DNA of 56,340 nucleotides from Streptomyces olivochromogenes (GCF_021538895.1 NZ_JADDRL010000062.1:1-56340), one strand, 5' to 3'; counted from the stretch's first letter, positions 7,823-15,863 are shown. Numbers and translations: made by a program. Notes: a model not told the origin generated them from the sequence alone.

Positions 7823-7980
7823 TCAGTTGATCGTGGGTACCCACAGTCGGCCGGATGCCAATTGGACGAGCGCGTCGAGTAGATTGATGCCGTGTTTGGT
7901 GGCGGTGGCGAGGAACGCAGATGGCAGAAGTGTTCCGCGCCGGGCAGGGTCCGCATGCCACCGGGGATCTTCTGGCGGAC
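7823..7980 (-). pseudogene. IS66-family transposase, C-terminal fragment
   Basis: The minus strand reads VRQKIPGGMRTLPGAEHFC followed, after a one- or two-base frameshift at about 7912, by FLATATKHGINLLDALVQLA, SGRLWVPTIN and a stop. This is the order of the IS66 transposase C-terminus (KVRQK, then GSMRTLxGAxHF, then a C-terminal LDAL helix). Nothing upstream of the VRQK is left on this strand. The missing preceding motif is found inverted at 8157-8186. Confidence 0.75.
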
Positions 7981-8070
7981 TTTGACCTGACCGAGCGCAT
8001 CGACATCCTGGCCCGCAACCGTCACGCGATCGCCGACTACCTGGCCGAGCTCCAAAAGCGCGCGGAGTGA
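7975..8070 (+). pseudogene. MerR-family regulator, C-terminal fragment (inverted)
   Basis: The plus strand reads ADFDLTERIDILARNRHAIA then DYLAELQKRAE and a TGA at 8068-8070. This is the usual C-terminal helix of small MerR regulators. It begins abruptly beside the IS66 fragment, with no start codon, and lies on the strand opposite to the MerR N-terminal fragment at 8182-8378. It is best explained as part of the same gene displaced by a small inversion. Confidence 0.7.
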
Positions 8071-8156
8071 GCCGCCGCGAGCTGTGATTTCCCCTGCGTT
8101 TGAGACGGGGGTGAAGCGGGCGATGGTGTGGTGCCGGTCCGCTCGGTCGCCATTTT

Positions 8157-8186
8157 CCGTTCGACAACAACGCCGCCGAACGGGAA
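8157..8186 (+). pseudogene. IS66 transposase motif fragment (inverted)
   Basis: Ten codons read PFDNNAAERE, the highly characteristic segment that in IS66 transposases immediately precedes IRMVKVRQK. The following part lies on the opposite strand at 7823-7980. The fragment is too short to be anything functional. Confidence 0.65.
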
Positions 8187-8378
8187 GGATCGCGCGGATT
8201 GCCTGCGTCGACAGGCCCGCGTTGAGCAGTTCTCGGATCTGCTGGACGCGGCCCAGGGCTGCTTCGCTGTAGTCGCGGCAGTTGTTGGGCCCGCGGGTCG
8301 AGGTGATCAAGCTCTTTGCCTCGTAGAACCGCACCTGTCGCGGAGACGCGCCACGTGGTGGACCTGTGGGGTGGCCAT
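8182..8378 (-). pseudogene. MerR-family regulator, N-terminal fragment
   Basis: An ATG at 8376-8378 opens MATPQVHHVAR. A small deletion shifts the frame and the family sequence resumes as SPRQVRFYEAKSLITSTRGP, then YSEAALGRVQQIRELLNAGL and STQAIRAILP, ending at 8182. This is the DNA-binding half of a MerR regulator (recognition helix and wing, then the start of the dimerisation helix). The C-terminal half lies inverted at 7975-8070. The gene is non-functional. Confidence 0.75.
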
Positions 8379-8559
8379 CGCGACGCGGCACGCACACAGC
8401 CCTGGCAGCGCGGCACTCACCGCCATCCACCGAGCCCTGGGTGCCGACTGAGTGCGCGGCGGCATCCGGCGAAGATGCGACCCGGACCACAAGAGAAACG
8501 ATGCAGTTTCGATCACTGCCCGCGCCGATAATCCGCTTCCCGTTGGGAGAACGCCCACC

Positions 8560-9258
8560 ATGACCTCCGTACTCATTGTCAATGAGCAGTCATTGCAGCG
8601 CCGCGGACTGCGCATGCTCCTGGCGGAGGAGCCCGACCTGACTGTCGTCGGCGAGGCCTCGAGCGGGGCCGAGGCGGTCCGCATGAGCGCCGCACTGTGC
8701 CCCGACGTCGTGGTGATGGACAGCCACATTTCCGACTCGGACGGCACCGAGACCATCCGCCGCATCACACGGCCTCCCACCCTCCCCCGGACCCCCGAAC
8801 TCTCCAGAACGCAAGGGAACCGCCCACGCGTGCTGATCCTGACCCCCGCCAGCCACGAGCAGCGCGCCTACGCCGCCCTGCGCGCCGGTGCCGGTGGATT
8901 CCTTCTCCACGACGCCACCCCCGGCGAACTGCCCGCGGCCATCCGTGTCGTGGCCGCCGGAGACGCCGTCATCACCCCCGGCCTGACCCGCGCTCTCATC
9001 GACACCGTCCGACAGTTGCAACCCGCGCTCCCTGCCGTGCGGGAAGTCGGGATCGGCACGCTCACCGAGCGGGAGCGTGTCGTGCTCACCGCCGTCGCCT
9101 CCGGCTGGTCCAACGCCGAGATCGCTGCGCGGCTGTCCATCGCCACGACCACCGTCAAGGCCCACGTCAGCAACATCCTCGCCAAGATCGGTGCCCGCGC
9201 CCGTGTCCAGGCGGTGGTCTTCGCCTACGAATCGGGCCTGGTGCGGCCGGCCGCCTGA
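8560..9258 (+). CDS. Orphan LuxR-family response regulator with degenerate receiver
   Basis: This 232-residue protein has an N-terminal receiver (about 1-140) and a C-terminal LuxR helix-turn-helix (about 165-230). The HTH is shown by LTERERVVLTAVASGWSNAE, then IAARLSIATTTVKAHVSNIL. The phosphoacceptor aspartate is present (D54 in VVVMDSHIS). The two acidic residues at the start of the domain are N8-E9 instead of Asp-Asp, and the conserved lysine of the GFLLKD motif is a histidine. An extra Pro/Thr-rich insert of about 20 residues follows the third strand. No sensor kinase is adjacent. The ATG at 8560 has GGGAG upstream. DNA binding is secure, but phosphorylation control is doubtful. Confidence 0.8.
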   Translation: MTSVLIVNEQSLQRRGLRMLLAEEPDLTVVGEASSGAEAVRMSAALCPDVVVMDSHISDSDGTETIRRITRPPTLPRTPELSRTQGNRPRVLILTPASHEQRAYAALRAGAGGFLLHDATPGELPAAIRVVAAGDAVITPGLTRALIDTVRQLQPALPAVREVGIGTLTERERVVLTAVASGWSNAEIAARLSIATTTVKAHVSNILAKIGARARVQAVVFAYESGLVRPAA

Positions 9259-9306
9259 ACACCCCGAAGCCCTGCCGCGGCCTCCAGCTGGTCGACCGCT
9301 GTGGGA

Positions 9307-9686
9307 GACCACCTCCGACCTGAAGATCGCCGAGCAGGTGAACCGCCTGGTCCGACTGTCACGCCAGGCCGGGGACCTGGTGGTGTCGGTGCTGCACTCC
9401 GAGGCCCTGCCGCTGCTCAACGACGGCGCCTCGGTGATCGTGAACGGGGAGCCCGCCACGCGCGACGTCGTGCACGCCGACCGCCTCGCCCCGCGCATCC
9501 ACGACAGAGCGCTCTTCGCCATGGACCTCATCGCCCGCCACCCACACGGACGAGCTGCTGTCCAGCATGCAGTGCATGGTGCGGACCCTCGCCGCCGTCG
9601 GCGAGGGTCCGGCCCGAGCGCTGGTCGGCCGGACCCGAAGCGAGGGCATGAAGCTGACGGGTGCGGTGGTCTGCCGCAGCAGATGA
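9307..9686 (+). pseudogene. Unrecognised frameshifted gene remnant
   Basis: One frame reads LKIAEQVNRLVRLSRQAGDL, then SVIVNGEPATRDVVHADRLA, then IHDRALFAMDLIARHP. At about 9545 it shifts into another frame reading TDELLSSMQCMVRTLAAVGE, then GPARALVGRTRSEGMKLTGA, with a stop at 9684-9686. The composition and smooth continuation across the shift suggest a once-intact globular protein. I do not recognise the family. No start codon or ribosome site is visible after the LuxR gene, so it may have been its truncated neighbour. Confidence 0.4.
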
Positions 9687-9790
9687 CCCAGCGAGTGCTG
9701 GAGTCCGCTGTGGAGGGCGAGATCACCGGCCACCTCGGTTGTGACCAGGTGGGAGGTCCGGGAGCGCGGTGGGCACGCCATCTCATGCGA
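9659..9790 (+). pseudogene. IS256-family transposase N-terminal fragment
   Basis: The frame reads GGLPQQMTQRVLESAVEGEI followed by TGHLGCDQVGGPG. This is the start of a Transposase_mut (IS256) protein, where LTKxVLExALEGEMxxHLGY is typical. The similarity ends within 40 residues and no catalytic region follows. It is a dead fragment in a cluster of other IS remains. Confidence 0.65.
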
Positions 9791-9974
9791 ACGGATCGGT
9801 CAGGCGCTCGCAGGTCTGCGGATTGCTTGCCCGATTGCGAAGCGCCTTTCCCCGTGAAGGCAGGTGACGACAGCAGGTGCCCCCAGATACGGGGCGAGCG
9901 GCATACAGCCCTTTCCCGGCCCGCCTGTGGTCCGACCCGCTCAGCGCCCCGGTGAGTTCACTCAGTTCAAACGG

Positions 9975-10110
9975 CTCCGTATCGCCCGAAGCACGCCTCG
10001 ACCGCCCAGCGGCGGCCGGCCCCCGGTGCTGCCGGCCGGGCCACTGCCAGGAGGCGGACTTCGGCCCTCGCCCAGTTGTGGACGCGCGGGCCGTGCGCGC
10101 CGTTGCCGCA
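9975..10110 (-). pseudogene. Second IS701/DDE-type transposase fragment
   Basis: The minus strand reads GNGAHGPRVHNWARAEVRLL and then AGRRWAVEACFGRYG before a stop. GxGAKGPRxYDWA and RWAVEECF are diagnostic for IS701-related DDE transposases. About 50 residues that normally lie between them are missing. The similarity ends on both sides, so it is a short dead fragment, different from the IS701 copy at 3.2-4.4 kb. Confidence 0.6.
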
Positions 10111-10164
10111 CGAGCGGCGCTTCTGACGCCACCGCCCGGACGCGCGTCACATCTGGACGGCGCC

Positions 10165-11037
10165 TCACACCGCCCCGGCTTCAACGGCGCCCGCGCTCCC
10201 CGGGATTCGCCGGTGGATGTCCGCGAGCATGTTGCGCATCGCAAGATGGAAGAGCTCAGCCTCGTGGTCCCCGAGGAACGAGCTGTGTCCGAACACCTCG
10301 AGGACGACCATGCCGTGCATGCGCCCCCATGCCTCCATGAGCAGGGCGATCGCGGGCGGCGGGAGGACTCCCGGCCCGTCCGGGGGCAGCTGATCCAGGT
10401 AGGCCCGGAACTGGGGCGAGAGCGGGGGCATGTCGGCCGCCGCGAGCTGCTCCAGGCTGAAGCCGCCAAAGAGCTCACGCTGGAAGATCGTGCTCATCCG
10501 GCGGGCGGCAATGGTGGAGGCGCCGTCGGCCGGGGCCGCGTAGCCCCGCAGCGGTGTCCCGAACAGGAGCTTGAACCGCTCGGGGTGGGCGATGGCCCAG
10601 CCCCGGTAGCCCTCGGCCGCGTCCAGCAGACGCGACACGAACGGCCGGTCCGCCGCCGAGTCCGCCGCAGTGCCCCCAGCGCCCGCAGCCGAGTCGGCCG
10701 TCGAGTCGACGGCGGCCTGGACGGCGGCGAACAGGTCCTCGTACCCCTTGGTGACGAGCATCGTGACGAGGGCATGTCGGTTGGGGAAGTAGTGGTAGAG
10801 CGCCTGCACGGTCATGCCGAGGCTGCGCGCGACGGCTCGCAGGGACAGCCCCTCAGGACCGTGCTCGGTGATGTGCAGTTCGGCGGCGTCCAGGATCTCC
10901 CGCATCGCTGTGGCCCGCCGCCGCTCCCGCAGCGTGGGCGGAGCAGATGACGCGGATCGAGCGGCCGGGGTGGAGGGAGCAGACGGCGCGGACGGAGCCG
11001 GCGGGGCGGCGGTCTTCGGCCGTTCGGGTACGGGCAT
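10165..11037 (-). CDS. TetR-family transcriptional regulator
   Basis: The 290-residue protein has an Ala/Pro-rich head of about 38 residues, then a TetR helix-turn-helix (AMREILDAAELHITEHGPEG, then LSLRAVARSLGMTVQALYHY, FPNRHALVTML). A C-terminal ligand-binding domain contains AHPERFKLLFGTPLRGYAAP, as in TetR proteins with a WHG-type C-terminal domain. It is divergent from the MMPL transporter gene, with 139 bp between, and probably represses it. A shorter start is possible because the Ala/Pro head is not part of the DNA-binding domain. The inducer cannot be inferred. Confidence 0.88.
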   Translation of the reverse strand: MPVPERPKTAAPPAPSAPSAPSTPAARSASSAPPTLRERRRATAMREILDAAELHITEHGPEGLSLRAVARSLGMTVQALYHYFPNRHALVTMLVTKGYEDLFAAVQAAVDSTADSAAGAGGTAADSAADRPFVSRLLDAAEGYRGWAIAHPERFKLLFGTPLRGYAAPADGASTIAARRMSTIFQRELFGGFSLEQLAAADMPPLSPQFRAYLDQLPPDGPGVLPPPAIALLMEAWGRMHGMVVLEVFGHSSFLGDHEAELFHLAMRNMLADIHRRIPGSAGAVEAGAV

Positions 11038-11059
11038 GGGCCCACCCTACGGTGCACCT

Positions 11060-11120
11060 CTGGCACCTGAACATAAACCGAGCACTGTCAGGTAAATCTC
11101 GCACTGCCAACTTCCCCAGG
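11060..11120. promoter_or_regulatory. Putative operator between TetR and MMPL genes
   Basis: The divergent intergenic region contains ACCTG at about 11068 and CAGGT at about 11092, as an inverted pair, plus an imperfect direct repeat (GCACTGTCA and GCACTGCCA). This is the expected place and form for a TetR operator. The exact boundaries are not clear. Confidence 0.4.
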
Positions 11121-11176
11121 GCCTCCCCTAGCGTCGTCGCGTCCCCGCAGACACATTGACCGCAAGGAGATTTGGC

Positions 11177-13402
11177 GTGTTCGAACGCATAGCCGAGCTG
11201 GCGATCCGCCGGGCCCGGCTGGTACTCATCGTCGCCGTCGTGGCGACAGCTCTCATGGGTGCCCTCGGTAGCGGCGCATTCACCAAGCTGCTGGGCGGCG
11301 GTTTCGATGACCCGGCTTCCCAGTCCACCCGGGCACGCGATCTCATCGACAAGAAATTCGGCGGCGAGACCAACCTCGTGCTGCTGGTCCGCGCCGGCGA
11401 CGGCCGGGTCGACACCCCGTCTGCCGAGCAGAACGGCAAGGCACTGGTCGCGAGTCTGAAGAAGGAGAAGACGCTCGCGAACGTCGTCTCGTACTGGGAC
11501 ACGCGGAGCGCCCAACTCCTGTCCAAGGACGGCCGCGAGGCCATGGTCCTCGCCCACGTCAAGGGTGACCCGACCCAGCAGCAGAAGAACGCCACGAGCC
11601 TGCTCGACGATTACGACGGCACGTACAACAAAGCCCTCACGGTACGGGCCGGTGGGGTAGCCGCCGTCGGCAACGACATGTCGACGCAGGTGGTCGAGGA
11701 TCTTGAACTGGCCGAGCTGATCGCGATCCCGCTGACCCTCATCCTGCTGCTGTTCGTTTTCGGCAGCGTGGTCGCCGCGCTGCTGCCGCTGGCCATCGCC
11801 GTCATCGCCATCCTGGGCTCGTTCGCCGAACTGTCCCTGCTCGCCGACGTCACCAGCGTCTCGAACACGGCGACCAACCTCACCACGGCTCTCGGCCTGG
11901 GACTGGGCATCGACTACGGCCTGTTGATGATCAGCCGGTTCAGGGAACAGCTCGCGACCGGCGCGAGCGTGGAGGACGCCGTCCGCCGGACGGTGCACAC
12001 CGCCGGCCGCACCGTCGCGTTCTCCGCCTCCACCGTGGCCGCCGCACTCGCGGCGCTTCTCGTCTTCCCGCAGTATTTCCTGCGCTCGTTCGGCTTCGCC
12101 GGGGTCGGCGTCGTCGCCATCGCGGCCGTCAGCGCGCTGTTCGTCATGCCGCCGCTGCTCGTCGTCCTGGGGCACCGGGTCAACAAGGGGCAGATGCCCT
12201 GGGCGAAGACCGCGAACGTCACCACGCGCGTCTCCATATGGGCGCGGCTGGCGCGTACCGTCATGCGGCGGCCCGCGCTCACCGCGCTGCCCGTCCTCGC
12301 GGTCCTGCTGGTGGCGGCGAGCCCGCTGCTCGGCATCACCTTCGGCACCCCGGACGAACGCGTGCTGCCCAAGGACGCCGAGAGCCGCCAGGTCTCCGCG
12401 ACGCTCCAGAAGAACTTCAACGGCAACGACAACGCCGCCCTCCAGATCGTCATCGGCCAGAACGTCGGCCAGAACGTGGACAAAGCCCCGTTGGAGAAGT
12501 ACGCCGATCAACTGTCCCAGCTCAAGGGCGTGGTACGGGTCGAGACCAGCACCGGAACCTACACCCACGGGCAGGAATCGGCGGCCGGTCCCGGCAGCAC
12601 CAACCTCAGCCGCCCCGACGGCCAACGGATCAGCGTCGTCAGCTCCTTGACACCGAAGTCCGACGCGGCACAGAGCCTGGTCGGCGACGTACGGGCGCTC
12701 ACCCCGCCCCCCGGCACCCACCCGCTGGTGGGCGGCATCGACGCCGAACTGGTCGACGCCAAGCACTCCATCAGCGGTCAACTCCCGCTCGCCATCGGCC
12801 TGGTCGTCCTGACCACGTTCGTCCTGCTCTTCCTGTTCACCGGCAGTATCGTGCAGCCGCTGCGCGCCCTGGCCCTGAACGCGATCACCCTGGTGGCGAC
12901 GCTCGGCATCATGACCTGGATCTTCCAGGAAGGCCATCTCTCCTCCCTGCTCGGCTTCACGGCGCAGCCGATGGAGATGTCGATGACCGTGCTGATGTTC
13001 TGCATCGTCTTCGGACTGTCGATGGACTACGAGGTGTTCGTCACCAGCCGGATCAAGGAACTCCACGACCAGGGCGACGACACCGAGTCCGCCGTCACCA
13101 ACGGCCTCGGGCACACCGGGCGCATCGTCACCGCCGCCGCCTGCCTGCTCGCGGTGAGCTTCTTCGCCTTCGGTACGTCCAAGCTCAGCTTCATGCAGAT
13201 GTTCGGCCTGGGCAGCGGGCTGGCCATCCTCATCGACGCCGTCGCCATCCGCGGTGTGCTCGTCCCGGCCGCGATGCGCCTGCTCGGCGGCTCGGCCTGG
13301 TACGCGCCCGGCTTCCTGCGCAGGTTCCACAGCCGGTTCGGCCTCAGCGAAAGCGCGCCCGAGCCCGCTGCCGAGCCCGAACCCGCAGTTTCACGGGGTT
13401 GA
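11177..13402 (+). CDS. MMPL-family RND transporter
   Basis: This 741-residue integral membrane protein is of normal length for actinobacterial MMPL exporters. One hydrophobic helix (about residues 10-35) precedes a large external loop. A first bundle of five helices follows (about 180-340), with GLGLGIDYGLLMISRFREQL typical of the family. A second external loop and a second bundle come next (about 530-715), with VFGLSMDYEVFVTSRIKE. The GTG at 11177 has AAGGAG eight bases upstream. An upstream TTG would give a shifted start without support. It likely exports lipids, toxic hydrophobic compounds or drugs using the proton gradient. The divergent TetR gene is the obvious regulator. Confidence 0.92.
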   Translation: MFERIAELAIRRARLVLIVAVVATALMGALGSGAFTKLLGGGFDDPASQSTRARDLIDKKFGGETNLVLLVRAGDGRVDTPSAEQNGKALVASLKKEKTLANVVSYWDTRSAQLLSKDGREAMVLAHVKGDPTQQQKNATSLLDDYDGTYNKALTVRAGGVAAVGNDMSTQVVEDLELAELIAIPLTLILLLFVFGSVVAALLPLAIAVIAILGSFAELSLLADVTSVSNTATNLTTALGLGLGIDYGLLMISRFREQLATGASVEDAVRRTVHTAGRTVAFSASTVAAALAALLVFPQYFLRSFGFAGVGVVAIAAVSALFVMPPLLVVLGHRVNKGQMPWAKTANVTTRVSIWARLARTVMRRPALTALPVLAVLLVAASPLLGITFGTPDERVLPKDAESRQVSATLQKNFNGNDNAALQIVIGQNVGQNVDKAPLEKYADQLSQLKGVVRVETSTGTYTHGQESAAGPGSTNLSRPDGQRISVVSSLTPKSDAAQSLVGDVRALTPPPGTHPLVGGIDAELVDAKHSISGQLPLAIGLVVLTTFVLLFLFTGSIVQPLRALALNAITLVATLGIMTWIFQEGHLSSLLGFTAQPMEMSMTVLMFCIVFGLSMDYEVFVTSRIKELHDQGDDTESAVTNGLGHTGRIVTAAACLLAVSFFAFGTSKLSFMQMFGLGSGLAILIDAVAIRGVLVPAAMRLLGGSAWYAPGFLRRFHSRFGLSESAPEPAAEPEPAVSRG

Positions 13403-13531
13403 CTCCGGCCCACAGCGTCCTGCCCGGCGCGGAGTCCGGCCGGGGTGACACCGCCCAGCGGGCCGCGAGCCTGCTGACGAGGCAGCGCCCCCGGCCGTTC
13501 TCGGAGTGCGGATGATCCAGGGCGCACGGCT

Positions 13532-13569
13532 CCGGCGGGGCGGGCGGCAGCAGCCGCCTGCCCCGCCGG
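13532..13569. terminator. Strong hairpin, bidirectional terminator
   Basis: CCGGCGGGGCGGGCGGC at 13532-13548 pairs with 13553-13569 over 17 positions, with only one G-T wobble and an AGCA loop. It lies between the MMPL stop and the stop of the convergent TIGR03086 gene, so it can serve both. Confidence 0.7.
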
Positions 13570-13602
13570 TCCGTCAAGCGAGGACGACGCCGCAGGCGCT
13601 CA

Positions 13603-14184
13603 TCAGCGCAGCTGAACGGGGGGCGCCCAAGCGGGGTCGCGGCCGGTGAAAGCGACCAGCCGGTCCAGAGGTGGTGCGCTTGCGTCGATGGCGATTTCGG
13701 GGCCGAAGGGCATGCCGGGGCCACGGTATTCCGGCTGGATCACGCCTTCGAGCACGGTGAGGGCATGCTGGCAGGTTTGCGCGTCCGGGTTCCATCGCTG
13801 GCCGGTCGCACGGGCCAGGTCCCAGCCGTGGCCGAGCGTTTCGATCAAAAGCAGGTCGATGACGACGGAGCCCGGATAGGCGCCGCCCAGCAGCGGAACG
13901 TTCACGGTAGCTGTCGCCAGGCCGTCGGCCAGGGCCGATCGGATCGTGGTGGTGAGGTGCGCGATCACGGCACTCGGGTGGTCGGGGCCCGTGAACGCGG
14001 ACGGGTCGGGCCGGTCACTGCCGGACGGGTCAGTGAAGGCAGCGTCGAAGTAGGTGAGCCAGCCCAGCAGGTGGCGGCGCAACGTGCTCACGTCGAAGTC
14101 TTCGCACGGTGTGGGGAGCTTGTCCTGCTCAGGAGTGATGCCGGGGAACTGGCGAGCCAGGTCCTCGAGTACCGGAAAGATCAT
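13603..14184 (-). CDS. TIGR03086-family metal-binding protein (DinB/MDMPI fold)
   Basis: This 193-residue protein carries the pattern of TIGR03086/maleylpyruvate-isomerase-type proteins: TPCEDFDVSTLRRHLLGWL near residue 25-45 and DLLLIETLGHGWDLARATGQ at about 112-131. In this fold three histidines bind a divalent metal. The candidate ligand here is the histidine of LGHGWD, together with H38 in LRRHLLG. The reaction is unknown, though thiol-dependent (mycothiol) transferases use this fold. The ATG lies in a short region shared with the divergent TetR gene, which probably controls it. Confidence 0.8.
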   Translation of the reverse strand: MIFPVLEDLARQFPGITPEQDKLPTPCEDFDVSTLRRHLLGWLTYFDAAFTDPSGSDRPDPSAFTGPDHPSAVIAHLTTTIRSALADGLATATVNVPLLGGAYPGSVVIDLLLIETLGHGWDLARATGQRWNPDAQTCQHALTVLEGVIQPEYRGPGMPFGPEIAIDASAPPLDRLVAFTGRDPAWAPPVQLR

Positions 14185-14202
14185 GGAACTACTTTCTCTG
14201 AT

Positions 14203-14229
14203 AGGTAACTATATCGAGTATAGGTTACT
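14203..14229. promoter_or_regulatory. Near-palindromic operator of divergent TetR gene
   Basis: GGTAACTATA at about 14204-14213 and TATAGGTTACT at about 14219-14229 form an imperfect inverted repeat around TCGAG. It sits midway between the ATG of the TIGR03086 gene (14184) and the GTG of the TetR gene (14273). The AT-rich half-sites contrast with the surrounding GC-rich DNA. It probably both contains promoter elements and binds the TetR protein. Confidence 0.6.
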
Positions 14230-14272
14230 GTCAACGATCAATGATCGGGCAGGGTCTACAGTCATAGGGGTG

Positions 14273-14881
14273 GTGACACAAGAGGCCGGACGGCGGGCCG
14301 AGTACGCGGCTGCGACCCGTCAAGCGATCCTGCTGGCGGCGCGGGCACTGTTCGTCGAACGGGGCTATTTCGACACCCGGGTGCAGGACATCGCCCGTGC
14401 AGCGCGGGTAGCGGCGCCCACCGTCTACGCAGCGGTCGGAGGCAAGAGCGGTGTGCTACGCACACTCATCGAGGACGGGGTGCGCGCCGCTGAGGCCGGC
14501 GGCATCTACGAGCGGATCGCTGCGCAAACCGACCCCGGCGCGCTGCTGCGCATGCTCGTGGACGGCACTCGAAGCGAGTTCGAGCTCTGGTCGCCGATCA
14601 TGCGTCAGGCGATCGCCGCCGCACCCCAGGACGCCGGGATCCGGGAGACCGTCGGTGCGGCGCACGACAGCCTGCGCCGCGGATTGCGGGCCACTGCGGC
14701 CCGGCTCGCGGAACTGGGCGCACTGCGCGCCGGAGTCACCGTCGACGAGGCTGCGGACGTGCTCTGGTACTTCCTCGGCAACGCCTCCTACTTCACACTG
14801 ACCGACGACTGCCACTGGCCGCTCGACCGCTCCGCCGACTGGCTGCACCGATGCCTCACCGCCGCGCTGCTCGGCACGTAA
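14273..14881 (+). CDS. TetR-family transcriptional regulator
   Basis: The 202-residue protein has an N-terminal helix-turn-helix: AATRQAILLAARALFVERGY, then FDTRVQDIARAARVAAPTVY and AAVGGKSGVLRTL. The C-terminal domain is of the general TetR ligand-binding type and contains LWYFLGNASYFTL near residue 165. The GTG at 14273 (or the adjacent one at 14270) is chosen because it begins the conserved domain at the usual distance. The only Shine-Dalgarno-like sequence is AGGGG a few bases before. The gene is divergent from TIGR03086, with an operator-like palindrome between them, so negative autoregulation is the simplest model. Confidence 0.85.
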   Translation: MTQEAGRRAEYAAATRQAILLAARALFVERGYFDTRVQDIARAARVAAPTVYAAVGGKSGVLRTLIEDGVRAAEAGGIYERIAAQTDPGALLRMLVDGTRSEFELWSPIMRQAIAAAPQDAGIRETVGAAHDSLRRGLRATAARLAELGALRAGVTVDEAADVLWYFLGNASYFTLTDDCHWPLDRSADWLHRCLTAALLGT

Positions 14882-15170
14882 GGAAGTAGCCGGCCAGTTC
14901 CGCACGCTGTCGTGGACGCGGCGGCCGCGCGATGTGCAGCCGCCGAAAACGGCCGGCGCCTCGGCCGTAGATCTCCTTCGACCCGACTCGGCTGACGACC
15001 TGCGTCGAAATCCCCGACGGCCCGCTGCCGCCCCTCCGCCAGGCTGACGTACGCCCGGTCACACCGGCGCAACGCCGAGGAACGGTCGACAGGCGTACGG
15101 CGCATTCCATGCCCGACGATCGCGGTGCCGGATCACTGCGGCGGAGCACTTTGCGGGCTGGCCGGCGTCG
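14882..15170. other. Intergenic region without a recognised gene
   Basis: This 289-base stretch lies between the convergent ends of two TetR genes. A minus-strand frame of 97 codons (14856-15149) exists, but it has no ribosome site, overlaps the preceding gene and shows no family resemblance. I see no strong hairpin. It may be the remains of a decayed gene. Confidence 0.3.
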
Positions 15171-15782
15171 TCAGTCACAGGCGGCATGCTCCGGTGTCGC
15201 GCGAAGGGTGTTTGCCACCGTCTGACAGGCGAGCCGCGCCACGGCCCGTAGCTCCGTGTCCGAGGCGCCGGCGCGGCTGAGGACGGCCAGCGACTGATTG
15301 ACTGCGACGATGAACGTGGCCAGCTCGTCCGCCAGTTCCTCAGGGGCGGCCGAGGGACCCGTCAGGGCTGTGCGCACTCGCCGGCGCTGGGTGTCGAGCA
15401 GAGTGCGCACGTGAGCGCTGTTGTCCCCCTTGAGTATCGGCGCCTGCGCGGCGGATTGGGCGATGAGGCACCCCGCAGGGACAGACGGATCGGCGATGCG
15501 CGCGAGGACGACGTCGAAAAATGCCTCGATGGCGCGTACCGGGTCGCCGGCATGGGTGGTGAGGGCCTGCTCGTATCGAGTGCCGTAGGTCGAGGCGTAG
15601 CGGTCGAGGCACTGGCGAAAGAGCGCGTCCTTGCCGCCGAAGGTGCCGTAGAGGGAGCCGCGACCGAGACCGGTGGCAGACCCCAGGACGTCCAGCGAGG
15701 CGTCCGTGTACCCGCGTTCCCAGAACACGCGCATCGCCTGGTCCAGAGCCGTGTCAACGTCGAACTGCTTGCGGCCTGACAT
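15171..15782 (-). CDS. TetR-family transcriptional regulator
   Basis: The 203-residue protein starts MSGRKQFDVDTALDQAMRVF. Its helix-turn-helix is complete (WERGYTDASLDVLGSATGLG, then RGSLYGTFGGKDALFRQCLD). The C-terminal part (VPAGCLIAQSAAQAPILKGD, then AVARLACQTVANTLRA) resembles the TetR group that governs small efflux pumps. It is divergent from a major-facilitator transporter gene that is now broken. Two copies of a 17-bp sequence in the 126-bp intergenic region are candidate binding sites. The regulator itself looks intact. Confidence 0.88.
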   Translation of the reverse strand: MSGRKQFDVDTALDQAMRVFWERGYTDASLDVLGSATGLGRGSLYGTFGGKDALFRQCLDRYASTYGTRYEQALTTHAGDPVRAIEAFFDVVLARIADPSVPAGCLIAQSAAQAPILKGDNSAHVRTLLDTQRRRVRTALTGPSAAPEELADELATFIVAVNQSLAVLSRAGASDTELRAVARLACQTVANTLRATPEHAACD

Positions 15783-15823
15783 GTTCCCTCCTGCGTCCCC
15801 TCATGATCCTACACACCTGCTGT

Positions 15824-15863
15824 ACCGATCGATCCAAGATTCCTTGACCGATCGTTCCAAGAT
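15824..15863. promoter_or_regulatory. Tandem operator, two 17-bp direct repeats
   Basis: ACCGATCGATCCAAGAT at 15824-15840 and ACCGATCGTTCCAAGAT at 15847-15863 differ by one base and are spaced 23 bases apart. Each has a CGATCG core flanked by partly symmetric arms (CTTGAC and TTCCAAG around the second). The site lies between the divergent TetR gene and the MFS pseudogene and is probably the TetR operator. Confidence 0.65.

Noticed and set aside
10853..13330. A long minus-strand frame of 825 codons opposite the MMPL gene.
   Set aside because: It is a Gly/Asp/Glu/Arg-rich antisense of a clear RND transporter with a proper ribosome site, and it shows no domain.
14856..15149. 97-codon minus-strand frame between two TetR genes.
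   Set aside because: It has no ribosome site, overlaps a TetR gene and shows no recognisable family. It is kept only as intergenic sequence.
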